Shown in pieces: positions 26,828 to 35,695 of a stretch of DNA of 64,000 bases. Position 1 is the stretch's first letter. The number at the start of each line of letters is the position of its first letter. The stretch spans positions 62,001 through 126,000 of the forward strand of contig CABJAN010000002.1 in the NCBI GenBank assembly GCA_902363515.1, in the 5' to 3' direction. Made by a program: the position numbers and the translations under genes. The notes beneath the pieces were generated by a model. That model did no database searches and had not been told where the DNA came from. It saw only the letters and a program-made list of their open reading frames with translations. Origin of the DNA: Bacillota bacterium (GTDB lineage: Bacteria; Bacillota; Clostridia; Lachnospirales; Lachnospiraceae).

Positions 26828-27361
26828 GCTTCTCTTTCATCCTTTCTGCCTCTTTGTTCATATCTTTGATAGCTTCATACCCCAACCGTTCTATTCCAAG
26901 CTCTTCCAATGTCTCTACGAATCCTTCTCCTCCTTCTTGCTCCTCTAAAACAGTTACTCCCTTTTCGATTTGGGTACATTCTGCAAAGGCATCCAAATCA
27001 TAAAAAATAGTACGGGAACCAAAGGAAACCTCCTTCAGATTTTTCAGCTTCGGCAAAGTTTTTTTCAACATTTTCTGATATCTTTCATATTCTTGTTGTG
27101 TCGGTTTGAAAGACTCTTCAAACTGTTCTTCTCCTTCTTCTGTTTCATAATCTCTTATCCCATGATTAACGATAACTTCTAATTTTGGAAACTTTTCCAG
27201 GTCCTCCAATGTCCTGATATGTTTCAAATTATTCTCAAAAATCTCAAAATACCGCAGTTCCTTTGCTTGGGATTTTAAAACTCTACCAGACTTTATATTT
27301 AATACATCCAGCGTATTGGATTCTATGTATTCATCTTCAAACTTTATGTTTTTTTTCTCAT
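26820..27361 (-). pseudogene. Leucine-rich-like protein A, frameshifted at an A8 tract
   Basis: A reading frame from about 27348 down to 26820 encodes IKFEDEYIESNTLDVL...LEKFPKLEVI...LPKLKNLKEV...YDLDAFAECTQIEKG. It aligns with residues 35 onward of the copy at 28559-29347, with the same LPNLK/YERYQ/LKNL-KV/LDAF--C landmarks. The frame has no ATG. ATG at 27361 overlaps the previous stop (ATGA, 27358-27361) and has GAAAGGA upstream, but its frame is lost at eight A residues (plus T run 27349-27356); nine would restore it. This copy also lacks the signal anchor and C-terminal repeats of the other. A TTG-initiated 135-residue product from 27227 is possible. Confidence 0.6.
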
Positions 27362-27813
27362 TCTTTCATGTCCTTTCTCTTTATTCTCAAAAAAATTCTC
27401 ACATCCAGAGAAAGATACACCAGAGACAAGCATAAAGTTTTCACGCTCTCTATCAGTCTTATCCCTTCTGCAACTCCCTTTCCACTGGTTCCGTAAGCAG
27501 AATATATAGCACTCATTCCTCCATTTTTTAAGATCACACTAACTGGAATCATGTAAATTCCAAAGAAAAGAAGCGAAAGCACACCTATCCCAAAAGAAAG
27601 CGGACGTTTATCAAAAACCTGAAATGCTGCTATTAAAAGAATGAGTTCCAGAACTTTACAAAATAGGTGCATTCCCTTTCCCAACTCAGATGGAAAAAGT
27701 TCCATTCTATAAATCGCATTCATAACAATACAAGCCAGAAACAGGAAACGAAACCACTTCTCAGGAATCTTCGGAATCAGTAACACACCTAAAACCATAA
27801 TAACTAACAGCAT
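27358..27813 (-). CDS. Small hydrophobic membrane protein
   Basis: A 151-residue protein with about four membrane segments and a basic C-terminus (RIKRKDMKE). AGGAG precedes the ATG at 27813. It sits between the two copies of the module, 28 nt after the membrane protein gene at 27842 and overlapping the next start. The family is not recognised. Confidence 0.6.
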   Translation of the reverse strand: MLLVIMVLGVLLIPKIPEKWFRFLFLACIVMNAIYRMELFPSELGKGMHLFCKVLELILLIAAFQVFDKRPLSFGIGVLSLLFFGIYMIPVSVILKNGGMSAIYSAYGTSGKGVAEGIRLIESVKTLCLSLVYLSLDVRIFLRIKRKDMKE

Positions 27814-27841
27814 ATTTATTTACTCCTTTTCATCCCGTAAT

Positions 27842-28519
27842 TTATTCTTCAACACTAATTTTCTCCAATATCCACCAGATTATTATAAAACAGCCAACAT
27901 ACACAATCATACCAACTGTTGTGGAACGCTGTCCCAGTGTAGTTGTAAACTTCCAGATTGCATTATCCAAACCAACTTCTTGTACCATGGAAGAAGTTCC
28001 ATATCTTTCAACAACATAATTTACTTGTTTCATGTAATAGAATAAAGTTCCTGCATAAAGAACTAATAAAGAACAGAATACGGACACTAACACAGTTATT
28101 CCCTTTTTTTCTTTTTGTATCGTTCTTTTTCCCACTTTTACAAATAAAAAATAATCTAACCCTATGATATAAAGTATCATAGAAATTTCCATAACCGCTA
28201 CAAGTATCAGCATATTAGGCTGACGGGCTACCGTCAAATCAATGCAAGTATCAATTACAGCCTTAATTAACGTTGCAAGAAATCCGAAAATTATACTTTT
28301 TGTTATGCATTTCTTATTTCCCTCAGCCACACACATCTGCCCTGCAACATAAAATAAAACAGAATTGTAAACCCACCATAACGCTATTGATATAAAAAAG
28401 CCACTTGAAAAATCCCCAAATACCATATAAGGGATTCGTACTAATAATCTGCCAAAACCCCCAAATGCAACTGTTGCCGCTATTATAACTGCTAATTCAT
28501 TCTTTCTTTGATCTTCCAT
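27842..28519 (-). CDS. Membrane protein of unknown function (paralogue B)
   Basis: A 225-residue, about six-segment membrane protein, full-length paralogue of 26156-26827. AGGAAAGG precedes the ATG. It follows the leucine-rich-like gene B by 39 nt. The conserved pairing of this protein type with a leucine-rich-like extracellular protein suggests they work together in the envelope. No known domain was recognised. Confidence 0.7.
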   Translation of the reverse strand: MEDQRKNELAVIIAATVAFGGFGRLLVRIPYMVFGDFSSGFFISIALWWVYNSVLFYVAGQMCVAEGNKKCITKSIIFGFLATLIKAVIDTCIDLTVARQPNMLILVAVMEISMILYIIGLDYFLFVKVGKRTIQKEKKGITVLVSVFCSLLVLYAGTLFYYMKQVNYVVERYGTSSMVQEVGLDNAIWKFTTTLGQRSTTVGMIVYVGCFIIIWWILEKISVEE

Positions 28520-28558
28520 ATGCTTTTCCTTTCCTGTATATGAGTCTCTCTTTTTCTT

Positions 28559-29347
28559 TTACTGCAATTTTCTATAATCCACGTACTCTATCCCTAATTT
28601 TTCCATTTCATCAAAAATATTCACATAACGTTCTTCATTATTCTGTATCACCTCAACCCCTTTTTCTGATAAGCACCTTAGAATTTCCTTCTGCTCCTCA
28701 TTTTTCGCAGTATAATATACCAGTTTCAAAGATGGAATTTTCAATAAAGATTCTATATTTTTTACAGACACCCCTGTAAAATCTACGACTTCTAATTTTT
28801 CCAGCTTTTCCAGTGGCGAAATATCTGTTAAAGGATTTTCCCACAAAACTAAAATACGAAGATTTTCCATTCCTTCAATGCCCTTGATATCCTTTACATG
28901 ATTTTCCTATATCCATAACTCTTCGATTTGTCTGCAATCTGAAAATGCATCCAGATTATAAGTAGCCCGATTATCATGAAAAAATACTTTTCTTAAATTT
29001 TTCAGTTGAGGAAACGTATCTTTTATCATATTCTGATATCTCTCATATTCCTCTGATTCTTTTTCAACTCCATCGCCAAACACTGCAACAAACTTTAAAT
29101 TCGGAAGAGCCAATAAATCTTCAAAAGTTAAAGTCTCCCGCATCTGAAAAGTCTCTAAAAATCCAATCTCTTCTGCCTCTGTTTTTAGCACTTTATCTTT
29201 TTGTGAATCTAATGCCTCTAATATCTGTGCTTTCATTATCTTATCCTGAAACCTTACATATTTGCTGTCATAATAGAAATAAGCAGTAAACACTCCCAGT
29301 AGCAACAGCACCACAACTGCCACACAAATGATTATCTTCTTCTGCAT
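28559..29347 (-). pseudogene. Leucine-rich-repeat-like signal-anchored protein B, interrupted by an in-frame TAG
   Basis: A single continuous frame of 263 codons is interrupted once, by TAG at 28907-28909 (codon 147). Upstream is a signal anchor (QKKIIICVAVVVLLLLGVF), then repeats such as LLALPNLKFVAV and FPQLKNLRKVFF. After the TAG the frame continues ENHVKDIKGIEGMENLRILVLWENPLTDISPLEKLEKLEVVDF (positions 28559-28906), a typical leucine-rich continuation. The start ATG at 29347 has GGGAGG 4-5 nt upstream. A single nonsense substitution is the simplest reading; expression of a truncated 146-residue product, or readthrough, cannot be excluded. Confidence 0.75.
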
Positions 29348-29458
29348 ATGTCCTCCCATTTTTTATTCTCCATTCTCTCTTTCATTTTTCTCCTGACTTT
29401 TGAATATTCTTCTTTATATTTCAGAATAGTTCCTTTTAGGCTTAAGGAACCTGCATAG

Positions 29459-30142
29459 CTATTTATGTATCGTATAATATTTTAGTCCTAAAACACTTTT
29501 TCTTATACATATTTTTTTTACATCTCCAACCGATGTTTCTTTATATGTACTTCTAGAAACACTGAATTCTGATTCTTCTCCTTTCCAATTTCCATATAAA
29601 AAATAACTATTTGCATTATCACCTGTGTTTATATCTTTATCTGTAATAGTTACAGTTTCATGAACAGGTTTGTCAAAGGTCAGTACAATATTCAACGGAA
29701 GTACAATAGAGAAGGAAATAGCCAATACCGCCAAAATAACAGAAGCTTTACGCCCCAATCTTTGAGGACACTCTGTCCTTAGTGACTTTATAATATATGG
29801 AACCGCTAAGATTGCTGTCAGACAAAACGCTATTTTTATGATGTTTACAAAATCACAGTTAATGTTTTTTGAAGCAATCAGACAGGAAAAAATTGCTATC
29901 AATGCACCTGCAAGCGGCATTTGGAAAGCAGTTCCTTTTTCTTTTTTTGTCCTTGTTTCTATATAGATATACGGATAAAATCTGATATATATGGCATAAG
30001 TAACTAAGAGTATGGAAATCAGGATTAGAAACTTAATTTTGCCACCTATGACATAGGCTGCAACATTGGAAAAAGCCAAAATCGAATCTGTTGTTTTGAG
30101 ATTTTTATTTATTTTTGTAATATTAAATCCTTTCTTTTTCAT
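29459..30142 (-). CDS. Membrane protein of unknown function
   Basis: A 227-residue protein: a basic N-terminus (MKKKGFNITKINKN), about four to five membrane segments to residue 155, then an extracytoplasmic C-terminal domain of about 70 residues (FDKPVHETVTITDKDINTG...). A weak GA-rich ribosome site precedes the ATG. The family was not recognised. It is separated from the leucine-rich-like operon by about 110 nt that include an imperfect GTTCCTT/AAGGAAC hairpin. Confidence 0.6.
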   Translation of the reverse strand: MKKKGFNITKINKNLKTTDSILAFSNVAAYVIGGKIKFLILISILLVTYAIYIRFYPYIYIETRTKKEKGTAFQMPLAGALIAIFSCLIASKNINCDFVNIIKIAFCLTAILAVPYIIKSLRTECPQRLGRKASVILAVLAISFSIVLPLNIVLTFDKPVHETVTITDKDINTGDNANSYFLYGNWKGEESEFSVSRSTYKETSVGDVKKICIRKSVLGLKYYTIHK

Positions 30143-30530
30143 CCAATCTCCCCTGCCTTACTATTTAATATTTTGTATCACTCATATAACATTAATTCTA
30201 CCTCTTTTTCGTTCAAGATGGTGAACGAACATCGCGGGTTTCGCAATTACCTAATTAACCACATTGTACCATTTTGCTTTTATACTCACAATAAAAATCA
30301 ACGCAACTACCATTATTTTGTCTTGAATTAATTAAATTTCTGATTATTTTTTATTGAAATAGCACAAAATCTAATGCTGTAATATTGAATCATAGCAAAT
30401 CCTCAATATTTCCTTAACCTTTTCTTAATCTTTCAATCATTTAATCTTAAAGTATAAAAACCACCTTTCCGGTAGACTGAATACTGAACAGGAGCTTTTT
30501 CTGTTACTTTACTACAAGGAGGAATGAAAC
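30143..30530. other. Intergenic region between divergent genes: operator-like palindrome and vanG promoter
   Basis: 388 nt without a gene. It holds a perfect inverted repeat TTCGTTCA-AGATGG-TGAACGAA (30208-30229) and the vanG promoter region (30413-30458). Nothing else was recognised in the AT-rich middle part. Confidence 0.6.
30413..30458 (+). promoter_or_regulatory. vanG promoter region with 11-bp spaced repeats
   Basis: CTTAACCTT (30413) and CTTAATCTT (30424) are 11 bp apart, and TTAATCTT recurs at 30441. TATAAA (30453-30458) is a possible -10 with no consensus -35. The layout fits activation by an OmpR-family regulator such as VanR, but no vanRS pair is adjacent. Confidence 0.45.
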
Positions 30531-31673
30531 TTGAATCATTTTGCAAAAGAAACACAGAGAACTTCAAAACAAATGCCAGAGGGAACCCGCCACTGTCCGG
30601 AATCAAAAAAACGGATTGCCATTCTTTTTGGCGGCTGTTCTCCTGAATATAGTGTATCACTTCAATCGGCTTATTCTGTCATTACACATCTTAACAGGGA
30701 AAAATATATACCTGTTTTAATCGGAATCTCAAATGCAGGAGACTGGTTTCAATATGAGGGAGAACTGGAAAAGATATCTGCTGATGAATGGTGCAACGAA
30801 AAAGACTGTACTCCGGTTGTTGTATCACCGAACAGGACAGTACATGGCATTTTCACGATAAAAAACAGGAAACTAGAGGAACTTCCTATTGACGCTGTTT
30901 TTCCAATATTACATGGAAAGAATGGGGAGGACGGTACCATACAGGGATTGTTTGAGCTTGCAGGAATACCTGTTGTGGGATGCGGCGTTCTTTCTTCTGC
31001 ATTATGCATGGACAAGGACAGGGCTCATAAATTAGTCCAGTCAGCAGGCATTTGTGTTCCCAAATCCTTTGTCATACATAAAGGTATGGACTTAAAACTT
31101 GTGTTCATGCAGGCAGAGCAAATCGGCTATCCTTTATTTGTCAAACCGATTGGAGCTGGTTCTTCATACGGGATAACCAAAATAACGGAGCAAACTCAGT
31201 TACCCGCTTCATTAAAGCTTGCTTTTTCTTATGACAATAAAGTAATTGTGGAAGAAGGTATTTCCGGTTTTGAAGTAGGCTGTGCTATTTTAGAAGATAA
31301 GGATTTCATCCTGGGTGAAGTGGACGAAATCCAACTTGAAAAAGGATTTTTTAATTTTACAGAAAAGTATACTTTAAAAACTTCTTCTATCCATGTTCCG
31401 GCAAGAATCTCCCCTGAAAAAGCGACAGAAGTAAAAAAGACCGCTAAGAAAATTTATCAGACATTAGGCTGCTCTGGATTTGCAAGAGTCGATATGTTTC
31501 TGGATGATTCCGGCAGAATTGTATTTAACGAAGTCAATACCATTCCTGGTTTCACAACACATAGCCGCTTCCCAAACATGTTAAAAGCTGCTCATATTTC
31601 TTTTGAGCAAATTATTTCCATAGCGATTAGCAGAGCCTTATCGGAAGCATCACAGAATGGAGACAACGCATGA
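30531..31673 (+). CDS. vanG: D-alanine--D-serine ligase, VanG type
   Basis: A 380-residue ATP-grasp ligase of the Ddl family. It has the N-terminal RIAILFGGCSPEYSVSLQSAY, the GKNGEDGTIQGLFELAGIPVVGCGVLSSALCMDK block, the K-P-GAGSSYGI loop, the EKY motif (278-280) found in D-Ser-selecting ligases of the VanC/E/G group, and C-terminal FNEVNTIPGFTTHSRFP. The start is TTG at 30531, 8 nt after AAGGAGG; an ATG immediately after that site is in another frame. The product has about 25 extra N-terminal residues. It makes D-Ala-D-Ser, which lowers vancomycin affinity when built into peptidoglycan. Its stop overlaps the vanT start. Confidence 0.9.
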   Translation: MNHFAKETQRTSKQMPEGTRHCPESKKRIAILFGGCSPEYSVSLQSAYSVITHLNREKYIPVLIGISNAGDWFQYEGELEKISADEWCNEKDCTPVVVSPNRTVHGIFTIKNRKLEELPIDAVFPILHGKNGEDGTIQGLFELAGIPVVGCGVLSSALCMDKDRAHKLVQSAGICVPKSFVIHKGMDLKLVFMQAEQIGYPLFVKPIGAGSSYGITKITEQTQLPASLKLAFSYDNKVIVEEGISGFEVGCAILEDKDFILGEVDEIQLEKGFFNFTEKYTLKTSSIHVPARISPEKATEVKKTAKKIYQTLGCSGFARVDMFLDDSGRIVFNEVNTIPGFTTHSRFPNMLKAAHISFEQIISIAISRALSEASQNGDNA

Positions 31674-33802
31674 CAAAAACAAAGCCTCTTGGAAACTTAG
31701 ATTATTTTAAGGTTGTGGCAGCATTACTGGTTGTTGCCATACATACCTCTCCTCTTACTTCTTTCCATGCTGAGGTTGATTTTATCTTTACACGGATTAT
31801 GGCAAGGATGGCTGTTCCTTTTTTCTTAATGGTAACAGGATATTTTCTTCTTCCACAGTACCTATTTGGAAAATCAATGGATTACCGCCCTTTGGTTCAT
31901 TTTATACGAAAAACGCTGATTCTGTACGCAATCGCGATTTTTCTATATCTTCCTGTAAATCTTTATGCAGGACAATTTGATAAAAAAAGCGCCATTGACA
32001 TTCTTGGTATGCTGATTTTTGACGGAACTTTTTATCATCTTTGGTATCTTCCCGCTTCTGTAACAGGAGTATTACTTCTCTGGATATTGGGAAAGAAAAT
32101 AAATTTTAAAGTCCTTACCTGTATTTGTCTGCTCCTATATGGGGTTGGATTGTTTGGCGACAGTTATTATGGCTTTACTGAAATGTTTCCTGCCGCAAAG
32201 CATATGTATCATGTACTGTTCCAGGTCTTTTCTTATACCAGAAACGGACTGTTCTATGTTCCTGTTTTTCTGATTATGGGGGCATGGTTTCGTCATAGAA
32301 TCCTGAACAGAAAAAGGCTATTTCATATATGCGGATTTTTTATTTCATTTCTGTGTATGACTTATGAGGGAATGCTTCTTCATACTTTCGATATTCAGAG
32401 GCATGATAGTATGTATTTTTCATTACTGCCCTGTATGTACTTCCTTTTTGCTGTTATTTTGTCCGTGGAAAAGCAGCCTGCGCCGATACTGAGAAGTATT
32501 TCAACCTGGATATATTTGCTCCATCCTTTGATGATTATTCTGGTACGGGGTATTGCCAAACTAACCCATTGTCAGGCCATTTTAACAGACAATAGTCTGA
32601 TTCATTATATGGCAGTTTGCTTTTTGTCCTGCCTATTTGCTGATATCATCAGTAAATGGAGAATTTCCCATAAACCAGCCTATTCGCCTAAAGGGCGGGC
32701 ATGGATTGAGCTGGATAAGAAGAATCTTTATCACAACATAGAGGTATTAGAAAATTTATTGCCGGCTGGCTGTAAGCTGATGCCTGCAGTAAAAGCCAAT
32801 GCTTATGGGCACGGAGCTGTTTGTATATCAAAAGCTCTAAATCAAATGGGCATTGACCGTTTTTGCGTAGCTTCCATATCAGAAGGAATTGAACTAAGAA
32901 AAGGGGGGATATGTGGAGAAATCCTTATTTTAGGATATACGCACCCGGATGCTTTTCCGCTTTTAAGAAAATACAATTTCATTCAAACAGTTGTCAATTA
33001 CCGCTACGCAAAACTTCTAAACAAATATGGAAAGCCCCTTCGGGTTCATATCAAAATTGATACTGGCATGCACCGCCTGGGAGAACGCGCAGAGCATGTA
33101 AAAACAATCGCCCGCATATTTCAGATGAAAAATCTGAACATTGAGGGAGCGTTTACACATCTTTGTGTTTCTGATAGTGTAAGTCCAAAAGACAAAGCCT
33201 ACACAGAATCTCAGGGCAAAGCGTTTTATCAGGTTCTTTCGGACTTAAAGAAAATGGGCTATTTCTGTCCTGACATACATCTTCTTGCAAGTTATGGGCT
33301 TATTCATTATCCGGAACTGTCCGGTAATTATGCCAGAGTTGGCATTGCGCTTTATGGTGTTTTAAGTAATCGAAAAGATATGCAGCAATGTAAACTTCCA
33401 CTTTTACCAGTTCTGTCTGTAAAAGCCCGAATTGCGGCAGTCAAAGATTTATATAAAGGAGAAAGCCTTGGCTATGGTTTGTCCTATACTGCAGCGGAAA
33501 ACCGAAAAATCGCAGTACTTCCTATTGGTTACGCAGACGGTATTCCCCGTGATTTATCCTGTGGAAAAGGCAATGTGATTATCAAAGGACAACCAGCCCC
33601 CATTATAGGACGCATATGCATGGATCAGATGATGATTGACATAACTAATATTCCCAAAGTAAGCGAAGGAGATATTGCTATCCTCATTGGAAAATCCGGC
33701 AATGCAGAAATAACCGCTTACGATATAGCAGAACAAACAGACACCATCACAAATGAAATACTAAGCCGTCTGGGTTCTCGTTTAGAACGCTTAATGATAT
33801 AA
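31670..33802 (+). CDS. vanT: Membrane-bound serine racemase, VanT type
   Basis: A 710-residue two-domain protein. Residues 1-330 form an acyltransferase-3-like membrane domain with about ten segments, proposed in VanT to import or handle L-Ser. Residues 342-710 are a PLP racemase with K375 in MPAVKANAYGHG, Y602 in GESLGYGLSYTA, and the closing IAEQTDTITNEILSRLGSRLER. It supplies D-Ser to VanG. ATG overlaps the vanG stop (ATGA), so the two are translationally coupled. Known vanG and vanC clusters carry a vanXY D,D-peptidase between or next to these genes; none is present here. Confidence 0.92.
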   Translation: MTKTKPLGNLDYFKVVAALLVVAIHTSPLTSFHAEVDFIFTRIMARMAVPFFLMVTGYFLLPQYLFGKSMDYRPLVHFIRKTLILYAIAIFLYLPVNLYAGQFDKKSAIDILGMLIFDGTFYHLWYLPASVTGVLLLWILGKKINFKVLTCICLLLYGVGLFGDSYYGFTEMFPAAKHMYHVLFQVFSYTRNGLFYVPVFLIMGAWFRHRILNRKRLFHICGFFISFLCMTYEGMLLHTFDIQRHDSMYFSLLPCMYFLFAVILSVEKQPAPILRSISTWIYLLHPLMIILVRGIAKLTHCQAILTDNSLIHYMAVCFLSCLFADIISKWRISHKPAYSPKGRAWIELDKKNLYHNIEVLENLLPAGCKLMPAVKANAYGHGAVCISKALNQMGIDRFCVASISEGIELRKGGICGEILILGYTHPDAFPLLRKYNFIQTVVNYRYAKLLNKYGKPLRVHIKIDTGMHRLGERAEHVKTIARIFQMKNLNIEGAFTHLCVSDSVSPKDKAYTESQGKAFYQVLSDLKKMGYFCPDIHLLASYGLIHYPELSGNYARVGIALYGVLSNRKDMQQCKLPLLPVLSVKARIAAVKDLYKGESLGYGLSYTAAENRKIAVLPIGYADGIPRDLSCGKGNVIIKGQPAPIIGRICMDQMMIDITNIPKVSEGDIAILIGKSGNAEITAYDIAEQTDTITNEILSRLGSRLERLMI

Positions 33803-33813
33803 AATATGAAAAA

Positions 33814-33847
33814 TTCCCCGGCTATGTTTTTACACATATCCGGGGAA
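33814..33847. terminator. Terminator between convergent vanT and the nuclease fragment
   Basis: TTCCCCGG-TATG and CATA-CCGGGGAA form a GC-rich stem. On the minus strand it is followed by TTTTTCATATTTT, a clear U-tract for the minus-strand gene; it may also stop plus-strand transcription from vanT. Confidence 0.7.
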
Positions 33848-33857
33848 AGCATGAATC

Positions 33858-34256
33858 TTAACCTTTTTGATTATCTGCCAGCTTCCGAACCTCTTCCAAA
33901 GACAAACCTGTTATCTCTGCGATTTCTTCCATGGAATCACGTCCTCTTACCAGCAGCTTTAGCGAAGTACTCACTGCTTTTTCGTGATTTCCTTCTGCTT
34001 TTGCTTTTTCTGCCACTTCATTTCTCATCTCTTCCAAAATTCTGCTCATCTGGCTTCGACCTCCTTCTGTTTCCTTTAAGTATCTGACTTCTTCTGCCAG
34101 TAATGGGTTCACCATATCTTTTGCGTCTTTGCAGTTAAAGTCATGCATCAGGCTTCCTACAGGATGCTCCAGGTTTCTATATTCACCATTCACGTATAGG
34201 ATATGGGCTCCGTCACCGAATAATGGCATGATCCATTTCTTTGATTCTTCTTTCAT
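33858..34256 (-). pseudogene. Truncated PD-(D/E)XK nuclease family transposase (Rpn-like) fragment
   Basis: About 130 residues match the C-terminal part of the Rpn/'putative transposase' family: LMHDFNCKDAKDMVNPLLAEEVRYLKETEGG, then an EEMRNEVAEKAKAEG linker and the helical tail SMEEIAEITGLSLEEVRKLAD. The N-terminal nuclease core, with its catalytic residues, is missing; complete members are about 300 residues. The proteins before and after are unrelated, so this is a remnant. Confidence 0.65.
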
Positions 34257-34384
34257 TATATATATGAACCTGGAAAGAAACAACTTTTATTTTCACTGTC
34301 AAATTCAGCAGTTCTCCTCTGAAAATCGTTAAAAACAGACATCTATTTCTTCGCCCTTATCCCATAATGGCATCACTTAAAAAT

Positions 34385-34900
34385 TTATCCATGTTCCATA
34401 TCTTTTTCACTCTTCTGATTTTTTACTTCCTCCAGCCACTCCTTCACAACATGGTATGCTGTTTTTGTTTTATGATTACTATAAACGGATTCATACTTAT
34501 AATCCGCGTGAAGCTCCTTTGTATTTACCTCATAAACCATTTTTATTTCTGTTGGCATTGGTCTGTTATATTCTTTGCACAGGTTTACCATTTTTTTGAT
34601 ATCTTCCATTAAAATATGTAAACACGCTTTTTGTCGGTCAAACGATACATCATAAACAAACCCGTTCTTTGCATCATTTAGCTCATGTTTGTTTAATACA
34701 ATTCCACCGATGTCATAGAAATAATCAGGTGTCATAACATTAGCTTCAAATGATGCATAAATGTAAATTTTATCAGCTTTATTTTCTACATATTCCAAAC
34801 AAATAGAAACCATATCTGCTTGTACTTCTGTAAAATAATCTTCAAATATTTTTTCTTTCACAGGCACATTTCTCTTAAAGGATTTGTCAAACAGCCCCAT
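34385..34900 (-). CDS. Small cytosolic protein, DUF600/YezG-like immunity candidate
   Basis: A 171-residue soluble protein starting MGLFDKSFKRN. The segment ADKIYIYASFEANVMTPDYFYDIGGIVLNKHEL followed by MVYEVNTKELHADYKYE resembles the YezG/DUF600 immunity fold (strand-rich, K(V/I)Y-YA). An ATG with AAGGAA upstream. It lies in a run of small unrelated minus-strand genes, some duplicated, with no toxin nearby, the usual picture of an orphan immunity array. The family call is tentative. Confidence 0.55.
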   Translation of the reverse strand: MGLFDKSFKRNVPVKEKIFEDYFTEVQADMVSICLEYVENKADKIYIYASFEANVMTPDYFYDIGGIVLNKHELNDAKNGFVYDVSFDRQKACLHILMEDIKKMVNLCKEYNRPMPTEIKMVYEVNTKELHADYKYESVYSNHKTKTAYHVVKEWLEEVKNQKSEKDMEHG

Positions 34901-35052
34901 AGTAAAATTTCCTTCCGTCTTTGAATTATTTCACGCTCCCAGGCAATAGATTGCTTAAAAACTCCTCTTCAAGCATTTTGTAAAAAGATTTATGGAACAC
35001 ATTTTACTTTTGCAGTCGAAACAAATAATCCATTATGTCCAAATTCTTTTAA

Positions 35053-35643
35053 TCATTTTATCACACTCCAAAATACAGGAAAAATTGCACACAATGTAGT
35101 AATTCCTGCCAAAAAAAACATAATTCCAAATATAACTGCAATGATAGAACTCACTTTAATCTTTTTTTGAAGAATGAATACTGCTGGATGTTTTGGGTCA
35201 ATATAGATACTATAAGTTTCTCCATTCCTCATATTTTGCGTTAAAAGCTTATATGAGATATTTTGTGTTGTCTGTTCTTGATACAATGCTCCGTTATAAG
35301 TATATTGAAAAACCGGCGATTGTGTAGAAACTCCATTTCCTCCGTAATAGGTGTTATAACCACGATATATGCCATCTATCTTCTCTTTACATCTTATTAA
35401 AGAATAGAAATCGTTAAACGCAGCTAAGATGAATACCAAACCAAAGACAATACCTCCTAAAGGTAGTACAAATATCTCCCCGTATGGAACAAGTAAAGAT
35501 ACTGCCGAAATAGTTCCACAGCCTATAAAAAAAATAAAAATAACCCAACTAACAAGCGGTACAACTTTATAGCGTTTGTTCTTAATAATAAAAAATGTTG
35601 CAACTGCTAACAATACCGTTAGTATATGAATAATGATTACCAT
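35053..35643 (-). CDS. DUF3592-like membrane protein
   Basis: A 196-residue protein: three N-terminal membrane segments (to about residue 78), a soluble domain with SPVFQYTYNGALYQEQTTQNISYKLL and GETYSIYIDPKHPAVF (the DUF3592 pattern), and a C-terminal membrane segment. The ribosome site ahead of the ATG at 35643 is weak. Such proteins are common among immunity-gene islands, but the function is unknown. Confidence 0.65.
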   Translation of the reverse strand: MVIIIHILTVLLAVATFFIIKNKRYKVVPLVSWVIFIFFIGCGTISAVSLLVPYGEIFVLPLGGIVFGLVFILAAFNDFYSLIRCKEKIDGIYRGYNTYYGGNGVSTQSPVFQYTYNGALYQEQTTQNISYKLLTQNMRNGETYSIYIDPKHPAVFILQKKIKVSSIIAVIFGIMFFLAGITTLCAIFPVFWSVIK

Positions 35644-35695
35644 ACCCGTTTTCTCAATGCCCTTTCTTTCACTTTTGGCTACCTTAACCCACCGT

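Noticed and set aside
29400-29450. GTTCCTT/AAGGAAC imperfect hairpin between membrane and leucine-rich-like genes
   Set aside because: There is no U-tract on either strand, so no terminator was called.
31650-31690. Room for a vanXY gene between vanG and vanT
   Set aside because: The two genes overlap by 4 nt, and no D,D-peptidase motif (SxHxxGxAxD or ExxH) is visible downstream before the terminator.
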